Below, piece by piece: positions 7,883-16,478 of a DNA stretch of 64,000 nucleotides; the stretch's first letter is position 1, and the number at the start of each line of letters is the position of its first letter. This stretch comes from Virgibacillus_O xinjiangensis. GTDB lineage: Bacteria > Bacillota > Bacilli > Bacillales > Amphibacillaceae. The translations under genes and the position numbers were made by a program. The notes beneath the pieces were generated by a model. That model made no database searches. It had not been told where the DNA came from and worked only from the letters and a program-made list of their open reading frames with translations. The stretch covers positions 186,001 through 250,000 of the forward strand of contig NZ_JBHRSA010000046.1 in assembly GCF_042643145.1 (NCBI RefSeq). Direction: 5' to 3'.

Positions 7883-9143
7883 AAATGCCAGTCTCAAGGG
7901 CCGGGAAGGCCTTTGGGATGTAGAAATAGTAAATGGGAAGTTCGGCCAAATCCAGCAGGCTACGGATGATAATTGGGAAGGGGACACGTTGGATGTAAAA
8001 GGCTCCCTCCTCCTCCCGCCATTCGTTGAGCCCCATATTCATCTGGATACCACCCTTACGGCGGGAGAGCCGGAATGGAACCTGAGCGGGACACTTTTTG
8101 AAGGAATTCAACGCTGGTCGGAACGAAAGAAATCCTTAACAACACAGGATGTGAAGGAAAGGGCAAAGACTGCATTGAAGTGGCAGATTGCACAAGGCAT
8201 CCAGCATGTTCGCACCCATGTAGATGTGACGGACCCTGAATTGACAGCCATGAAAGCAATGCTTGAAGTGAAAGGAGATATGGCAGATTATGTGAATCTA
8301 CAGCTGGTCGCTTTTCCGCAAGAAGGCATACCATCCTTTCCTGAAGGAAAAGAATTACTCGAAGAAGCGCTCAAAATGGGAGCAGACGTTGTTGGAGGCA
8401 TTCCCCACTTTGAATTTACCCGGGAGTATGGAGTGGAATCTCTGGAGACGGCGTTTGACCTTGCCGAGAAATACGACCGCCTAGTTGATATACATTGTGA
8501 TGAAATAGATGATGAACAATCCAGGTTTGTCGAAGTGGTTGCAAAGGAAGCCTTTGAGCGGGGGCTTGGCTCAAAAGTGACTGCAAGCCATACCACAGCA
8601 ATGGGTTCTTATAATGATGCCTATACCTCGAAGTTATTCCGTCTGTTGAAGATGTCGGAAATAAATTTTGTTTCCAATCCTTTAGTGAATATCCATCTGC
8701 AAGGGAGGTTTGATACTTATCCGAAGAGAAGGGGACTTACTCGGGTGAAGGAACTGAAAGCAGCCGGCATGAATGTCTGCTTCGGGCATGATGACATTTT
8801 CGATCCTTGGTACCCATTGGGGACAGGCAATATGCTTCAAGTCCTTCATATGGGCATACACGCAGCCCAGTTAATGGGATATGAGGATATCGTCAATTCG
8901 ATCAATTTCATCACCGACAACAGCGCTAAGACGCTTCATCTGGAAGAGAGCTATGGAGTGGAACAGGGAAAACCGGCAAATTTTATCATCTTGGATGCTG
9001 AGAATGAATATGAAGCTGTACGCAAGCAAGCCAAAGTGTTGTATTCTTTCCGCCAGGGGAAGAAAATTGCCGAGACGGACCCAGGCAGTACCTCCATCCT
9101 GCTCGAACATTCGCCAGAACAAATAAATTTCAATCGCAATTGA
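7872..9143 (+). CDS. codA: Cytosine deaminase
   Basis: 423-aa amidohydrolase that converts cytosine to uracil plus ammonia, feeding uracil salvage. Metal-binding motifs of the family are in order: PHIHLD near residue 56, HCDE near 208-211, SHTTAM near 240 and FGHDDIFDPW near 307, the last typical of CodA. The gene begins inside the last codons of codB (11-nt overlap) behind AAAGGA. Uptake and deamination therefore form one PyrR-controlled salvage unit. Gene-free repeat-rich DNA follows; no clear terminator hairpin was seen right after the stop. Confidence 0.92.
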   Translation: MIIKNASLKGREGLWDVEIVNGKFGQIQQATDDNWEGDTLDVKGSLLLPPFVEPHIHLDTTLTAGEPEWNLSGTLFEGIQRWSERKKSLTTQDVKERAKTALKWQIAQGIQHVRTHVDVTDPELTAMKAMLEVKGDMADYVNLQLVAFPQEGIPSFPEGKELLEEALKMGADVVGGIPHFEFTREYGVESLETAFDLAEKYDRLVDIHCDEIDDEQSRFVEVVAKEAFERGLGSKVTASHTTAMGSYNDAYTSKLFRLLKMSEINFVSNPLVNIHLQGRFDTYPKRRGLTRVKELKAAGMNVCFGHDDIFDPWYPLGTGNMLQVLHMGIHAAQLMGYEDIVNSINFITDNSAKTLHLEESYGVEQGKPANFIILDAENEYEAVRKQAKVLYSFRQGKKIAETDPGSTSILLEHSPEQINFNRN

Positions 9144-9202
9144 TAGAGACACTTGTGGCCATGGGAAATGCCTCAGATGCCTGGTAAGCTGTACGTGTGC
9201 CA

Positions 9203-9263
9203 CCTCTACCGCTGCGGAAATTCCACTTCGTTTTCCGCGGATGACCCAGAAGCTTCTTGAGAT
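9203..9263 (+). repeat. Partial copy of repeat type A
   Basis: The first ~45 bases (CCGCTGCGGAAATTCCACTT onward) match the beginning of the type A repeat at 9330, then similarity fades. Probably a decayed copy. Confidence 0.6.
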
Positions 9264-9329
9264 TATGCGCTCTATCAGCTTATAAATATCCTTCTTCACA
9301 TGTTGTTTGGTAAGCAGCAAGGAGCGCTT

Positions 9330-9455
9330 CTCACACCGCTGCGGAAATTCCACTACGCTTTCCACGGTGACCCGTGAGCCTCCTCGAACTACGTTCTCCG
9401 GGGTCTCACCCCGGTCACGGTTCCCGTGGGAGTCTCCGTGGATTTCCTTCGCTGG
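9330..9455 (+). repeat. Dispersed structured repeat, type A copy 1
   Basis: About 125 bp beginning CTCACACCGCTGCGGAAATT and ending near TTTCCTTCGCTGG. A diverged copy in the opposite orientation lies at 47515-47640, and similarity continues into the flank (GTAAGCA / GTAAACA before it). It is GC-richer than its surroundings, has internal pairing segments (for example CGGGGTCTC / CACCCCGG) and has no credible reading frame. Confidence 0.85.
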
Positions 9456-9606
9456 AATGGCTGGTTATCCTCCAGTGGACGCCTGTTGCTCTATGCCCTG
9501 GGTGGAAGAATTAGGAATACTCACAAATTGTGATTTTTAGTGAGAAAGCTTCACTAGGAATTGCTTCCATGACCGACCTTCAACCGAAAACCAAAAATCT
9601 ACACCC

Positions 9607-9733
9607 AGCGGAGACAAAATACGAAGACTCCTGTGGGAACAGCACGAGTCTGAAGGCCCCGGAAGAAGTGCCTTTCTTCTGAGGAGACTGAAGCCGTGCC
9701 CACGGAAAGCGAAGTGTTTTGTCGCAGCGGTGG
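9607..9733 (+). repeat. Dispersed structured repeat, type B copy 1
   Basis: About 127 bp running from AGCGGAGACAAAATACGAAG to TTGTCGCAGCGGTGG. An almost identical copy follows at 9823, and a diverged one in the other orientation at 47292-47425. Contains complementary blocks such as TGTGGGAACAG / CCCACGG and AGAAGTGC / GCCTTTCTTCT. Not coding; the open frames across it are shadows. Confidence 0.9.
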
Positions 9734-9822
9734 CAGTCCTTCTCATTTTTATAAAAGGTTAGCAAGAGAGAAGCTGACGATCGTCCTGCCTGTTGCTTTT
9801 CCTTAAATAGAAATTCACACTC

Positions 9823-9949
9823 AGCGGAGACAAAATACGAAGACTCCTGTGGGAACAGCACGAGTCTGAAGGCCCCGGAAGAAGTGCTTTTCTTCTGAGG
9901 AGACTGAAGCCGTGCCCACGGAGAGCGAATTGTCTTGTCGCAGCGGTGG
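9823..9949 (+). repeat. Dispersed structured repeat, type B copy 2
   Basis: Tandem partner of the copy at 9607, 216 bp downstream and the same orientation. Only scattered substitutions separate the two (for example GTGCCTTTC versus GTGCTTTTC). The near identity suggests recent duplication or gene conversion. Confidence 0.9.
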
Positions 9950-10175
9950 AAGTTATGGCCATCTACTTAGAAACCTGAAGGAATATAAAGTTTAAGTGCC
10001 CAGGCAGTAGGGAACATTTCTGTAACATGGAGTTCCTGAGGCTTCTTTTCACTGCCGGAACAACTCACCTCCATTTTTTCCTGTAGATGCCCCGCCATCA
10101 CAACATACCTGTTCCAAGCGAGAATGAACAGCCGGGGAGCTCCATTCTAAAGGCAGGGAGATAAGGAGTGGAGTA

Positions 10176-10382
10176 ATGAAGGTACTGGATCGGGCGGCAT
10201 TGACCATCCTCATCATTGGAGGCCTGAACTGGCTGCTCGTTGGCTTGTTCGAATGGGACTTAGTTGGAGGTCTTCTTGGTGGAATGGATAGCCCACTCGC
10301 TAAAATCATATATATCGTGGTTGGTATCGCCGCCATCTATTCATTGAAGATACTGGGAAAATTGAATGATGAAGTGAGATAA
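10176..10382 (+). CDS. DUF378 small membrane protein (YuzA-like)
   Basis: 68-aa protein with two hydrophobic segments. It matches the DUF378 family (B. subtilis YuzA) by the pattern ALTILIIGGLNWLLVGLFEWD and a second helix ending in LKILGKL. Function unknown. ATG follows AAGGAGTGGAGTA. Monocistronic, with a terminator right after the stop. Confidence 0.85.
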   Translation: MKVLDRAALTILIIGGLNWLLVGLFEWDLVGGLLGGMDSPLAKIIYIVVGIAAIYSLKILGKLNDEVR

Positions 10383-10416
10383 AATGACACAGACTTGTTG
10401 GTCCGTGTCATTTTTT
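10383..10416 (+). terminator. Terminator after the DUF378 gene
   Basis: AATGACACAGAC pairs with GTCCGTGTCATT (one mismatch), then a T run. It begins within a base of the stop codon. Confidence 0.85.
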
Positions 10417-10436
10417 GCCAATTTTGAAATCTTGTG

Positions 10437-10465
10437 TTGACTTTAGCTACAGCGTGTACTAAGGT
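10437..10465 (+). promoter_or_regulatory. Candidate promoter of the symporter operon
   Basis: TTGACT (10437-10442), 17-bp spacer, TAAGGT (10460-10465). The transcript would carry a leader of about 95 nt. Confidence 0.5.
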
Positions 10466-10490
10466 TACTTATAAATTTATAAAAAATTTA

Positions 10491-10543
10491 GATAGTTAAG
10501 TGCATCATGCTTGAAAAAGGGGGGAGGTTTTTGCTTAACTATC
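10491..10543 (+). repeat. 10-bp perfect inverted repeat in the symporter leader
   Basis: GATAGTTAAG (10491-10500) and CTTAACTATC (10534-10543) are separated by 33 nt. As RNA this forms a stem just upstream of the ribosome site at 10560; as DNA it could be an operator. It has no T run after it, so it is not a terminator. Confidence 0.55.
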
Positions 10544-10568
10544 GAAGATTTCAAACAGGAGGGAGATT

Positions 10569-10814
10569 ATGAAAGGGAAAAAGGAGCCGATCAGGTATTG
10601 GAAAATCTGGGTGGTTTTATTCATTTTACTCAGCCTCAGTGTACCGTGGTATTTGCCGGCAGGTACCTATGAGCCTCTGATTCTCGGGGTACCGTATTGG
10701 GCTTATATTATCATGGGGGTGTCCTTGCTGATTTCCATTACCCTTACCTATGTGTTGGACCGCTATTGGCAAATGACAGACGAAGAAGAGGAGGATGAAG
10801 AATGGAAGATCTAG
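10569..10814 (+). CDS. Small membrane protein of a symporter pair (DUF3311-like)
   Basis: 81-aa protein with two hydrophobic segments and a very acidic C-terminus (DEEEEDEEW). The pattern of a first helix, then a VPW..P...P..LGVPYWAYI stretch and a second helix resembles DUF3311 proteins, which are typically encoded just before sodium:solute symporters. It overlaps the symporter gene by 13 nt. Probably an accessory subunit or assembly factor for that carrier; this is inferred from context. Confidence 0.7.
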   Translation: MKGKKEPIRYWKIWVVLFILLSLSVPWYLPAGTYEPLILGVPYWAYIIMGVSLLISITLTYVLDRYWQMTDEEEEDEEWKI

Positions 10815-12289
10815 CTTTCTCTGGCACGTCGGGAATCATGATTATGCTGGTTTATGGCGCATTGATGCTTGGCATCGGAATTTTTACATATCTACGTAAT
10901 AAAGGATTGCATCAATCCCACAAAGAGTTCTATCTAGGTGGAGGAAGTATAGGAATGTTCGTATTGTTTTTCACTTTCTTCGCGACGCAATATAGCGGGA
11001 ACACCATAGTAGGTTATGCACCCACCGCCTATCGAATGGGATTCATGTGGCTGCAGTCCATTACATTCTTCATTCTGATAGTTATCGGCTATATGATGTT
11101 CGCTCCGCGGCTCTATGTGCTCAGCAGGAAATATAACTTCATTACACCTACCGATTTCATCGAAAAACGATTCCAGTCCAAGGGGATCAGTATCCTTGCA
11201 GCCATTCTCATGCTATACGGCCTGTGTAACTTTCTACTCGAACAGATTGTGGCAATCGGACATGGAGTAAGCGGTTTGACAGGGGGAACGGTCCCATATC
11301 AGGCAGCTGTTATCTTTTTTGTTACAATTATGATCATCTATGGCTGGCTGGGGGGAATGCGGTCGGTTGCCTATACGGATACGATGCAGGGGATAGCTTT
11401 ACTTGTCGGTGTTGCCATCCTATTAGTGGGTGCAGTGATCTATTTCGGCGGTGTTCCTTCTGCGACCGATTATGCCGCCACCGTCAGTCCAGAAAAGCTT
11501 GGTGTTCCACAAGGTGATGGCATCGTAAGCTGGTTCAGTATGCTGGTTTTGGTTATGATAGGGGCTGCCATCTATCCACATGCTATTCAGCGGATTTATG
11601 CGGCAAAAAGCGAGAAAGCATTGAAGAATTCTTTGAAATGGATGGCTTGGATGCCATTCGTGACTTCTGGATTGGTTTTTCTTATTGGGATTATCGGCAT
11701 TCAGGCATTTCCAGGCTTGAATGAAGGTGAATCAGAACAATTAGTAGGAATGATGGCGAACCATATAGCCAGCCAGAATGCCTTTTTCTATTGGGCAATG
11801 GTTATTTTATTCGGCGGAATCGTTGCCGCCATCGTATCAACAGCTGATTCGGTATTGCTTACATTGTCTTCCATCATCTCCAAAGATATATACGGAAAGT
11901 ATATCAACCCGAAGGCGGATGATAAGAAGCAGATTCTTGTCGGAAAACTGACAGGTGTCGTTCTGGTTGCTGCCCTGTTGATCATTGCGTGGTATCCACC
12001 GGCAACATTATATCGGATTTTTATTTTGAAATTCGAGTTGCTGATCCAAATAGCCCCAGCCTTTATTTTAGGAATGTATTGGAAAAGGATGAATAAGCAT
12101 GCGGTGATGACAGGGATGGTCATTGGGACAGTTATTGCTGCTTACATGGCCTTTACCGGCTTGAAACCTTTCGGAATTGCCAGCGGGTTGTGGGGACTGA
12201 TGGTGAACCTGGTCTTCAGTGTCGGCCTCAGCTTCCTGTTGAAAACATCCAAAACAGACAAAGGGGTTGCAGAAAAGGCAATATCCTGA
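10802..12289 (+). CDS. Sodium:solute symporter family protein
   Basis: 495-aa integral membrane carrier of the SSS family, about 13 hydrophobic segments. Family features are an early EFYLGGGS motif (about residues 41-48) in the first loops, and the segment near 115-125 (ITPTDFIEKRF). The substrate cannot be told from sequence; relatives carry pantothenate, proline or organic acids. It begins within the 81-aa gene, SD GAAGAGGAGGATGAAG inside the upstream gene. Ends at a strong bidirectional terminator shared with pstB. Confidence 0.85.
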   Translation: MEDLAFSGTSGIMIMLVYGALMLGIGIFTYLRNKGLHQSHKEFYLGGGSIGMFVLFFTFFATQYSGNTIVGYAPTAYRMGFMWLQSITFFILIVIGYMMFAPRLYVLSRKYNFITPTDFIEKRFQSKGISILAAILMLYGLCNFLLEQIVAIGHGVSGLTGGTVPYQAAVIFFVTIMIIYGWLGGMRSVAYTDTMQGIALLVGVAILLVGAVIYFGGVPSATDYAATVSPEKLGVPQGDGIVSWFSMLVLVMIGAAIYPHAIQRIYAAKSEKALKNSLKWMAWMPFVTSGLVFLIGIIGIQAFPGLNEGESEQLVGMMANHIASQNAFFYWAMVILFGGIVAAIVSTADSVLLTLSSIISKDIYGKYINPKADDKKQILVGKLTGVVLVAALLIIAWYPPATLYRIFILKFELLIQIAPAFILGMYWKRMNKHAVMTGMVIGTVIAAYMAFTGLKPFGIASGLWGLMVNLVFSVGLSFLLKTSKTDKGVAEKAIS

Positions 12290-12404
12290 CATGCATCCTA
12301 AAGAAGGAAGTTGTTGCTGAATGATTCTGAGAGAGAACGCCTATACCAAAGCTGCCTGATTCGAAGCTTCTAGGGTCGCCTCTCAGCTTCCTCGTAGCTT
12401 TGAC

Positions 12405-12442
12405 AACAAGGCCCGCATCCAACAGATGCGGGCCTTGTTTTT
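12405..12442. terminator. Bidirectional terminator between the symporter and pstB
   Basis: AACAAGGCCCGCATC pairs perfectly with GATGCGGGCCTTGTT, with T residues on the plus side and a short T run on the minus side. It serves both convergent genes. Confidence 0.9.
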
Positions 12443-12455
12443 AAAATGATACAGT

Positions 12456-13295
12456 CTAGCCGAATCTTCCGGCGATGTAATCTTCTGTCCGGCTGTCAGC
12501 AGGATTATGGAAGACAAGATCGGTCCGGTCGCATTCCACGACTTCTCCGTTAAGGAAAAAAGCGGTTTGGTCGGAAATCCTGGCTGCTTGCTGCATATTA
12601 TGGGTAACCATAATGATCGAATACTCTTTTTTGAGCTCTTGTACTAACTCTTCAATTCTCAAGGTGGATTTAGGATCTAGAGCAGAGGTTGGTTCATCCA
12701 TTAAAATCACTTCTGGTTCAATAGCCAGGCAGCGGGCAATACATAGCCGTTGCTGCTGTCCACCTGATAATCCGTAAGCATTTTCCTTCAGACGGTCTTT
12801 CACTTCGTCCCAGATGGAAGCACGGCGGAGGCTTTGTTCGACAATCTCATCAAGGACTTTTTTGTTTCGAATGCCATGTATTTTCGGTCCATATGCAACA
12901 TTTTCATAGATGGACTTGGGAAAAGGGTTTGGCTTCTGAAAAACCATCCCGACACGTGTACGGAGGTCTTCAGGTTGAAAGGATTTGTCTAGAATGTTCT
13001 TCCCCTGATAGGAAATGACACCGTTGGTCCGGACTCCTGGAGTGAGTTCGACCATGCGGTTCAAAGATTTGATGAACGTAGATTTCCCGCACCCGGATGG
13101 GCCGATGATCGCCGTCACTTCTTTCTCATGGATAGATAGATTTATATTCTGCAGTGCATGGGTTTCTCCATACCATAAGTTGAAATCCTTCGTGTCGTAC
13201 ACAACAGCTTTCTTTTCCAATTGTTTGCGTGCAGCAAAATCGATGGTTTTGGCATCTTGGACTGATTCTTGGGTGTTAACAGCAGGGATCATCAT
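12456..13295 (-). CDS. pstB: Phosphate ABC transporter ATP-binding protein
   Basis: ATPase that drives high-affinity phosphate uptake through PstCA. Walker A GPSGCGKST, signature LSGGQQQRL, Walker B VILMDEPTSALD and the H-loop (VTHNMQQ) are in order; the PNPFPKSIYENV Q-loop stretch is typical of PstB. I place the start at ATG 13295 because AAGGAGA lies 5 nt before it; an upstream ATG at 13313 would overlap that ribosome site. Last gene of the pstSCAB operon; no phoU is seen in the window. Confidence 0.94.
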   Translation of the reverse strand: MMIPAVNTQESVQDAKTIDFAARKQLEKKAVVYDTKDFNLWYGETHALQNINLSIHEKEVTAIIGPSGCGKSTFIKSLNRMVELTPGVRTNGVISYQGKNILDKSFQPEDLRTRVGMVFQKPNPFPKSIYENVAYGPKIHGIRNKKVLDEIVEQSLRRASIWDEVKDRLKENAYGLSGGQQQRLCIARCLAIEPEVILMDEPTSALDPKSTLRIEELVQELKKEYSIIMVTHNMQQAARISDQTAFFLNGEVVECDRTDLVFHNPADSRTEDYIAGRFG

Positions 13296-13366
13296 GTCAC
13301 TCTCCTTCATCATTTTTTACGTAAGTGTTTTTATACGTAAACGCAATTTATCCATCATTTAAACTA

Positions 13367-14251
13367 TCAGTAACGATGCTGGAATCGATGCCTAATGTAT
13401 ACGGCTATCGAGTTCAACAGGAATAATAAGACCAACAAGACAATGATCGTTGCCGATGCCAGGTAGGCATATTCCTCTACAAGGGAGGAATCCAAGGTCC
13501 AATAATAGATTTGCATCGGCAGTGCGGTGAATGTATCAAACATGCTGCCTGGGAGGGGGATCAGCAAGGCCGGTATGCCAAGTGCTGTCAACGGTGCCGT
13601 TTCCCCGATGGCGCGCGAAAGAGCCAGAATGGAACCTGTCAGAATACCAGGGAGCGCTGCCGGCAAGATCACCTTCTTGATCGTTTGCCATTTTGTAGCC
13701 CCCATACCGTAGGAAGCTTCACTTAAGTGGCCTGGAACAGCACGCAATGCCTCTTGAGCGGCCACGATGACAATTGGCAGAACAAGCAGGGATAATGTCA
13801 GTCCTCCTGCTAGAATGACATTGCCGAAGTCCATTGCCCGGACAAATACAGTAAGACCAAGCAAGCCGTAGACAATGGAAGGCACGCCGGCAAGGTTGGC
13901 AATGTTGGTCGCTATGAAAGACTGGACGGTTCCTTCTTTGGCATAGAGTTCGAGGTAGATGGCAGTACCGATCCCTAGGAAAGTTGTTACAGGGATGACA
14001 ATCAGCATCAGCCAAGCTGTCCCTAGAATGGCACCCATGATGCCGGCACGGTCAGCATTGGTTGACAGCTTTCCGGTCAGGAAATCCATGTTAATCCAGG
14101 AGAGACCCTCAGTCAGTACCCGGATAATCAAGACTGCCAGTACGAACAATCCGAATAATGTAGCGATGAGAAAGGTCCCCTGCAAAGCTTTATTGGTTTT
14201 CAAACGGGATTGCATCCGCTGTTTGGTCTTGACTGGATCTAAATATCTCAT
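13367..14251 (-). CDS. pstA: Phosphate ABC transporter permease PstA
   Basis: 294-aa inner permease subunit with about six membrane segments. The EAA-type loop contacting PstB is near the middle (EASYGMGATKWQTIKKVILP). It follows pstC with a 1-nt gap, start ATG after GGGAGGAATAC. Works with PstC as a heterodimer. Confidence 0.93.
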   Translation of the reverse strand: MRYLDPVKTKQRMQSRLKTNKALQGTFLIATLFGLFVLAVLIIRVLTEGLSWINMDFLTGKLSTNADRAGIMGAILGTAWLMLIVIPVTTFLGIGTAIYLELYAKEGTVQSFIATNIANLAGVPSIVYGLLGLTVFVRAMDFGNVILAGGLTLSLLVLPIVIVAAQEALRAVPGHLSEASYGMGATKWQTIKKVILPAALPGILTGSILALSRAIGETAPLTALGIPALLIPLPGSMFDTFTALPMQIYYWTLDSSLVEEYAYLASATIIVLLVLLFLLNSIAVYIRHRFQHRY

Positions 14252-14252
14252 G

Positions 14253-15212
14253 CTAGTATTCCTCCCTCCATCTACGTGATATATATCTAGCTAAAAGGTT
14301 CATGACAAGGGTGAAGGCGAATAGTGTAAGAGCTACTGCATAAAGGCTGTAATAGACAGTGGAGCCAGCCGGTGCGTCCCCACCAGCCACTTCGACGATA
14401 TAAGCAGTCATCGTCTGCATGGACTGCGTGATGTCGAAGGTGAAGTTCTTGGAGCTTCCACTGGCAATGGTGACAATCATCGTTTCTCCAATTGCCCGGG
14501 AGATCCCCAGTACAAAGGAGGCGATGATACCGGATAAGGATGCTGGAATGACAACTTTCCAAGCTACTTCCCACTTGGTTGAGCCGAGTGCAAGGGCACC
14601 TTGCCGCATGGAGTTGGGAACAGACCCCATGGCATCCTCTGAGAGTGATGCAATCATCGGGATGATCATCACACCCATGATTAAACCAGGGCTCAATATA
14701 TTAGTCGCTTCCACCTCCGGGAAAACAGACCGGATGATCGGGGTGATAAATGTAAAAGCAAAAAAACCATAGACAATGGTCGGTATACCGGCGAGAATTT
14801 CCAGTAGAGGTTTTAACACGCTTCTGGCTTTATCTGAAGCATATTCGCTGAGATAAATGGCTGTCATGATGCCGATCGGCCCTGCAACCAGCATAGCGAT
14901 AACGGAAGATATGATGGTGCCGGTGAGCAGTGGGAGCAGACCGAACTCAGGCTGCTGGCTGAGCGGGCGGAGTATGGTTCCAGTAAAAAAATCGGCAAGC
15001 GGTACGATTTTAAAGAATTCAATGGCCTCTGAAAGCAGGGTATAGATGATGCCCAGTGTCGTCAGGACCGATACAGAGGCAATCAGAAAGAGGCCGGTCG
15101 GAACCAGTTTTTCTGTGAATATGCCTAGGTTCATACCTTGTTTCTTTTCGGCGATCAGGTCCCTGACTTGCCCTGGCTTTGTGAAATGTCCGGATTGTTG
15201 TGAGGTTTCCAT
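14253..15212 (-). CDS. pstC: Phosphate ABC transporter permease PstC
   Basis: About 319-aa permease with six membrane segments after a hydrophilic N-terminus of ~35 residues. The EAA loop reads ALALGSTKWEVAWKVVIPA. Two adjacent ATGs (15215, 15212) follow AAAGGAGC; the second has better spacing. Separated from pstS by 66 bp that contain a hairpin, which may lower permease expression relative to the binding protein. Confidence 0.93.
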   Translation of the reverse strand: METSQQSGHFTKPGQVRDLIAEKKQGMNLGIFTEKLVPTGLFLIASVSVLTTLGIIYTLLSEAIEFFKIVPLADFFTGTILRPLSQQPEFGLLPLLTGTIISSVIAMLVAGPIGIMTAIYLSEYASDKARSVLKPLLEILAGIPTIVYGFFAFTFITPIIRSVFPEVEATNILSPGLIMGVMIIPMIASLSEDAMGSVPNSMRQGALALGSTKWEVAWKVVIPASLSGIIASFVLGISRAIGETMIVTIASGSSKNFTFDITQSMQTMTAYIVEVAGGDAPAGSTVYYSLYAVALTLFAFTLVMNLLARYISRRWREEY

Positions 15213-15244
15213 CATAATGCTCCTTTATGGATGGTTTCATGACA

Positions 15245-15272
15245 GGAGATGAGAGCCTATGCCCTCATCTCC
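15245..15272 (-). promoter_or_regulatory. Intercistronic hairpin between pstS and pstC
   Basis: GGAGATGAG pairs with CTCATCTCC (9 bp) in the pstS-pstC gap, without a T run. It probably protects pstS mRNA from 3' decay or partially stops transcription, giving more binding protein than permease. Confidence 0.6.
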
Positions 15273-15278
15273 TTAACA

Positions 15279-16280
15279 TTAATTCAATGCTTCAATCTCT
15301 TCCAGCTGTGCTTGGACTTCTTCTTCCGGGATTGGTGCAAAGCCGGTTTCTCCAGCGAACTCATTTACATGGTTCATGACATAGACGGCGTAGTCATATA
15401 CTTGGGCCTTTTTCTTTGCCATGTCCGGGTTCAAATAAGTGAAAACCGGGCGGGTGAAATTGGCATATGGTCCGTCTTCAGCAATTGTTTCAAGGGATGG
15501 TTCTACAGGACCTTCGCCGAAGTCGACATCTACTGCCTCGAGTTTGTCCTGGTTGCTGTCATAATAGCCAAACCCGAAAAATCCAATCGCATTCTTATCT
15601 TCTGCTACCAAGTTCACGAGTGTAGAATATTCCTGCTGCAGATTGGCATTTGGGTCGATGTCCTGTTCTTCCAAAATATTTTCATAGAAGAATTCATAGG
15701 TTCCATGGTTTTCATTAGGGCCAACTTTGGTGATTTCTTCATCCGGCCATTCAGGATTCACATCAGACCAAGTAGTGATTCCGCTGTCTGCCAGGAAAAT
15801 ATCCTTCACTTCTTGTTCGGTCAGTTCGGCTGCCCAGTCATTTTCAGGATTGATGACGATGGTCAATCCATCCAAGGCCATCTTCATTTCCAACGGTTCG
15901 AATCCAAGCTCTTCGGCCTTAGCCAGCTCTTCATCTTTGATTGGACGGGAGGCGTCATTGAAATCAGTGCCATCCTCAGCGAGAAAGCGTTCAAATCCTG
16001 CACTTGTACCCGCCCGGCTGACCTCTACGGAAACCTGGGGTTGTTCATTTGTCATATATTCTTCAGCGAGCCTTGCCATCAATGGATAGACCGTGCCGGA
16101 TCCATCAATGACAACACTTCCATCGAGTTCTGTATCTTCTTCACTTGCTTCTGAGCTTGCTCCTGATGCTGATTCCCCTGCTGCGGCATCTTCTGAACTG
16201 TCGCCGGAACCTCCGCAGGCTGCCAGTACGAGTGCCATAACGACTGCCGTGATCAGCAGTAAGTAATTCTTGAACTTCAT
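15279..16280 (-). CDS. pstS: Phosphate-binding lipoprotein PstS
   Basis: 333-aa extracellular binding protein of the phosphate importer. Signal peptide with lipobox LAAC (cysteine near residue 21), then a serine/alanine/acidic linker. Phosphate-contact motifs typical of PstS are visible: GSGTVYP (about 59-65) and SRAGTSAGFERF (about 88-99). ATG follows GGGGAGGACAAGAC. First gene of the operon, downstream of a Pho-box array. Confidence 0.95.
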   Translation of the reverse strand: MKFKNYLLLITAVVMALVLAACGGSGDSSEDAAAGESASGASSEASEEDTELDGSVVIDGSGTVYPLMARLAEEYMTNEQPQVSVEVSRAGTSAGFERFLAEDGTDFNDASRPIKDEELAKAEELGFEPLEMKMALDGLTIVINPENDWAAELTEQEVKDIFLADSGITTWSDVNPEWPDEEITKVGPNENHGTYEFFYENILEEQDIDPNANLQQEYSTLVNLVAEDKNAIGFFGFGYYDSNQDKLEAVDVDFGEGPVEPSLETIAEDGPYANFTRPVFTYLNPDMAKKKAQVYDYAVYVMNHVNEFAGETGFAPIPEEEVQAQLEEIEALN

Positions 16281-16338
16281 GTCTTGTCCTCCCCTTTTCT
16301 TCTCCTGAATTTTTCTGGGCCTTTTGCCCTCAATTGCA

Positions 16339-16392
16339 AGTATAGTAGTTGATTGTTAAGGAGATATAAGCACAATGTAAATGTTATGTAAA
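16339..16392 (-). promoter_or_regulatory. PhoP-dependent pst promoter with four Pho repeats
   Basis: Read on the minus strand, six-base elements begin every 11 bp: TTTACA (16387-16392), TTTACA (16376-16381), CTTATA (16365-16370) and TTAACA (16354-16359), followed by a -10 TATACT (16339-16344). Tandem TT(A/C/T)ACA at 11-bp pitch is the known PhoP~P box of Bacillus. This predicts induction by phosphate starvation. Confidence 0.85.
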
Positions 16393-16478
16393 TTTCGACT
16401 AGGAATATTGTCACAAAAATGTTTAGGATGCTCTAGCTGGCCGGGTAGTATAATAGGAAGGAGAAAGAGGGATGCATC

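Noticed and set aside
9307..9962. Several open frames of 65-95 codons on both strands
   Set aside because: They run across the type A and B repeats, lack ribosome sites and reappear wherever the repeats occur.
15249..16154. Plus-strand frame of about 300 codons opposite pstS
   Set aside because: Shadow of pstS, whose lipobox, family motifs and operon context are clear; no ribosome site or family for the plus-strand frame.
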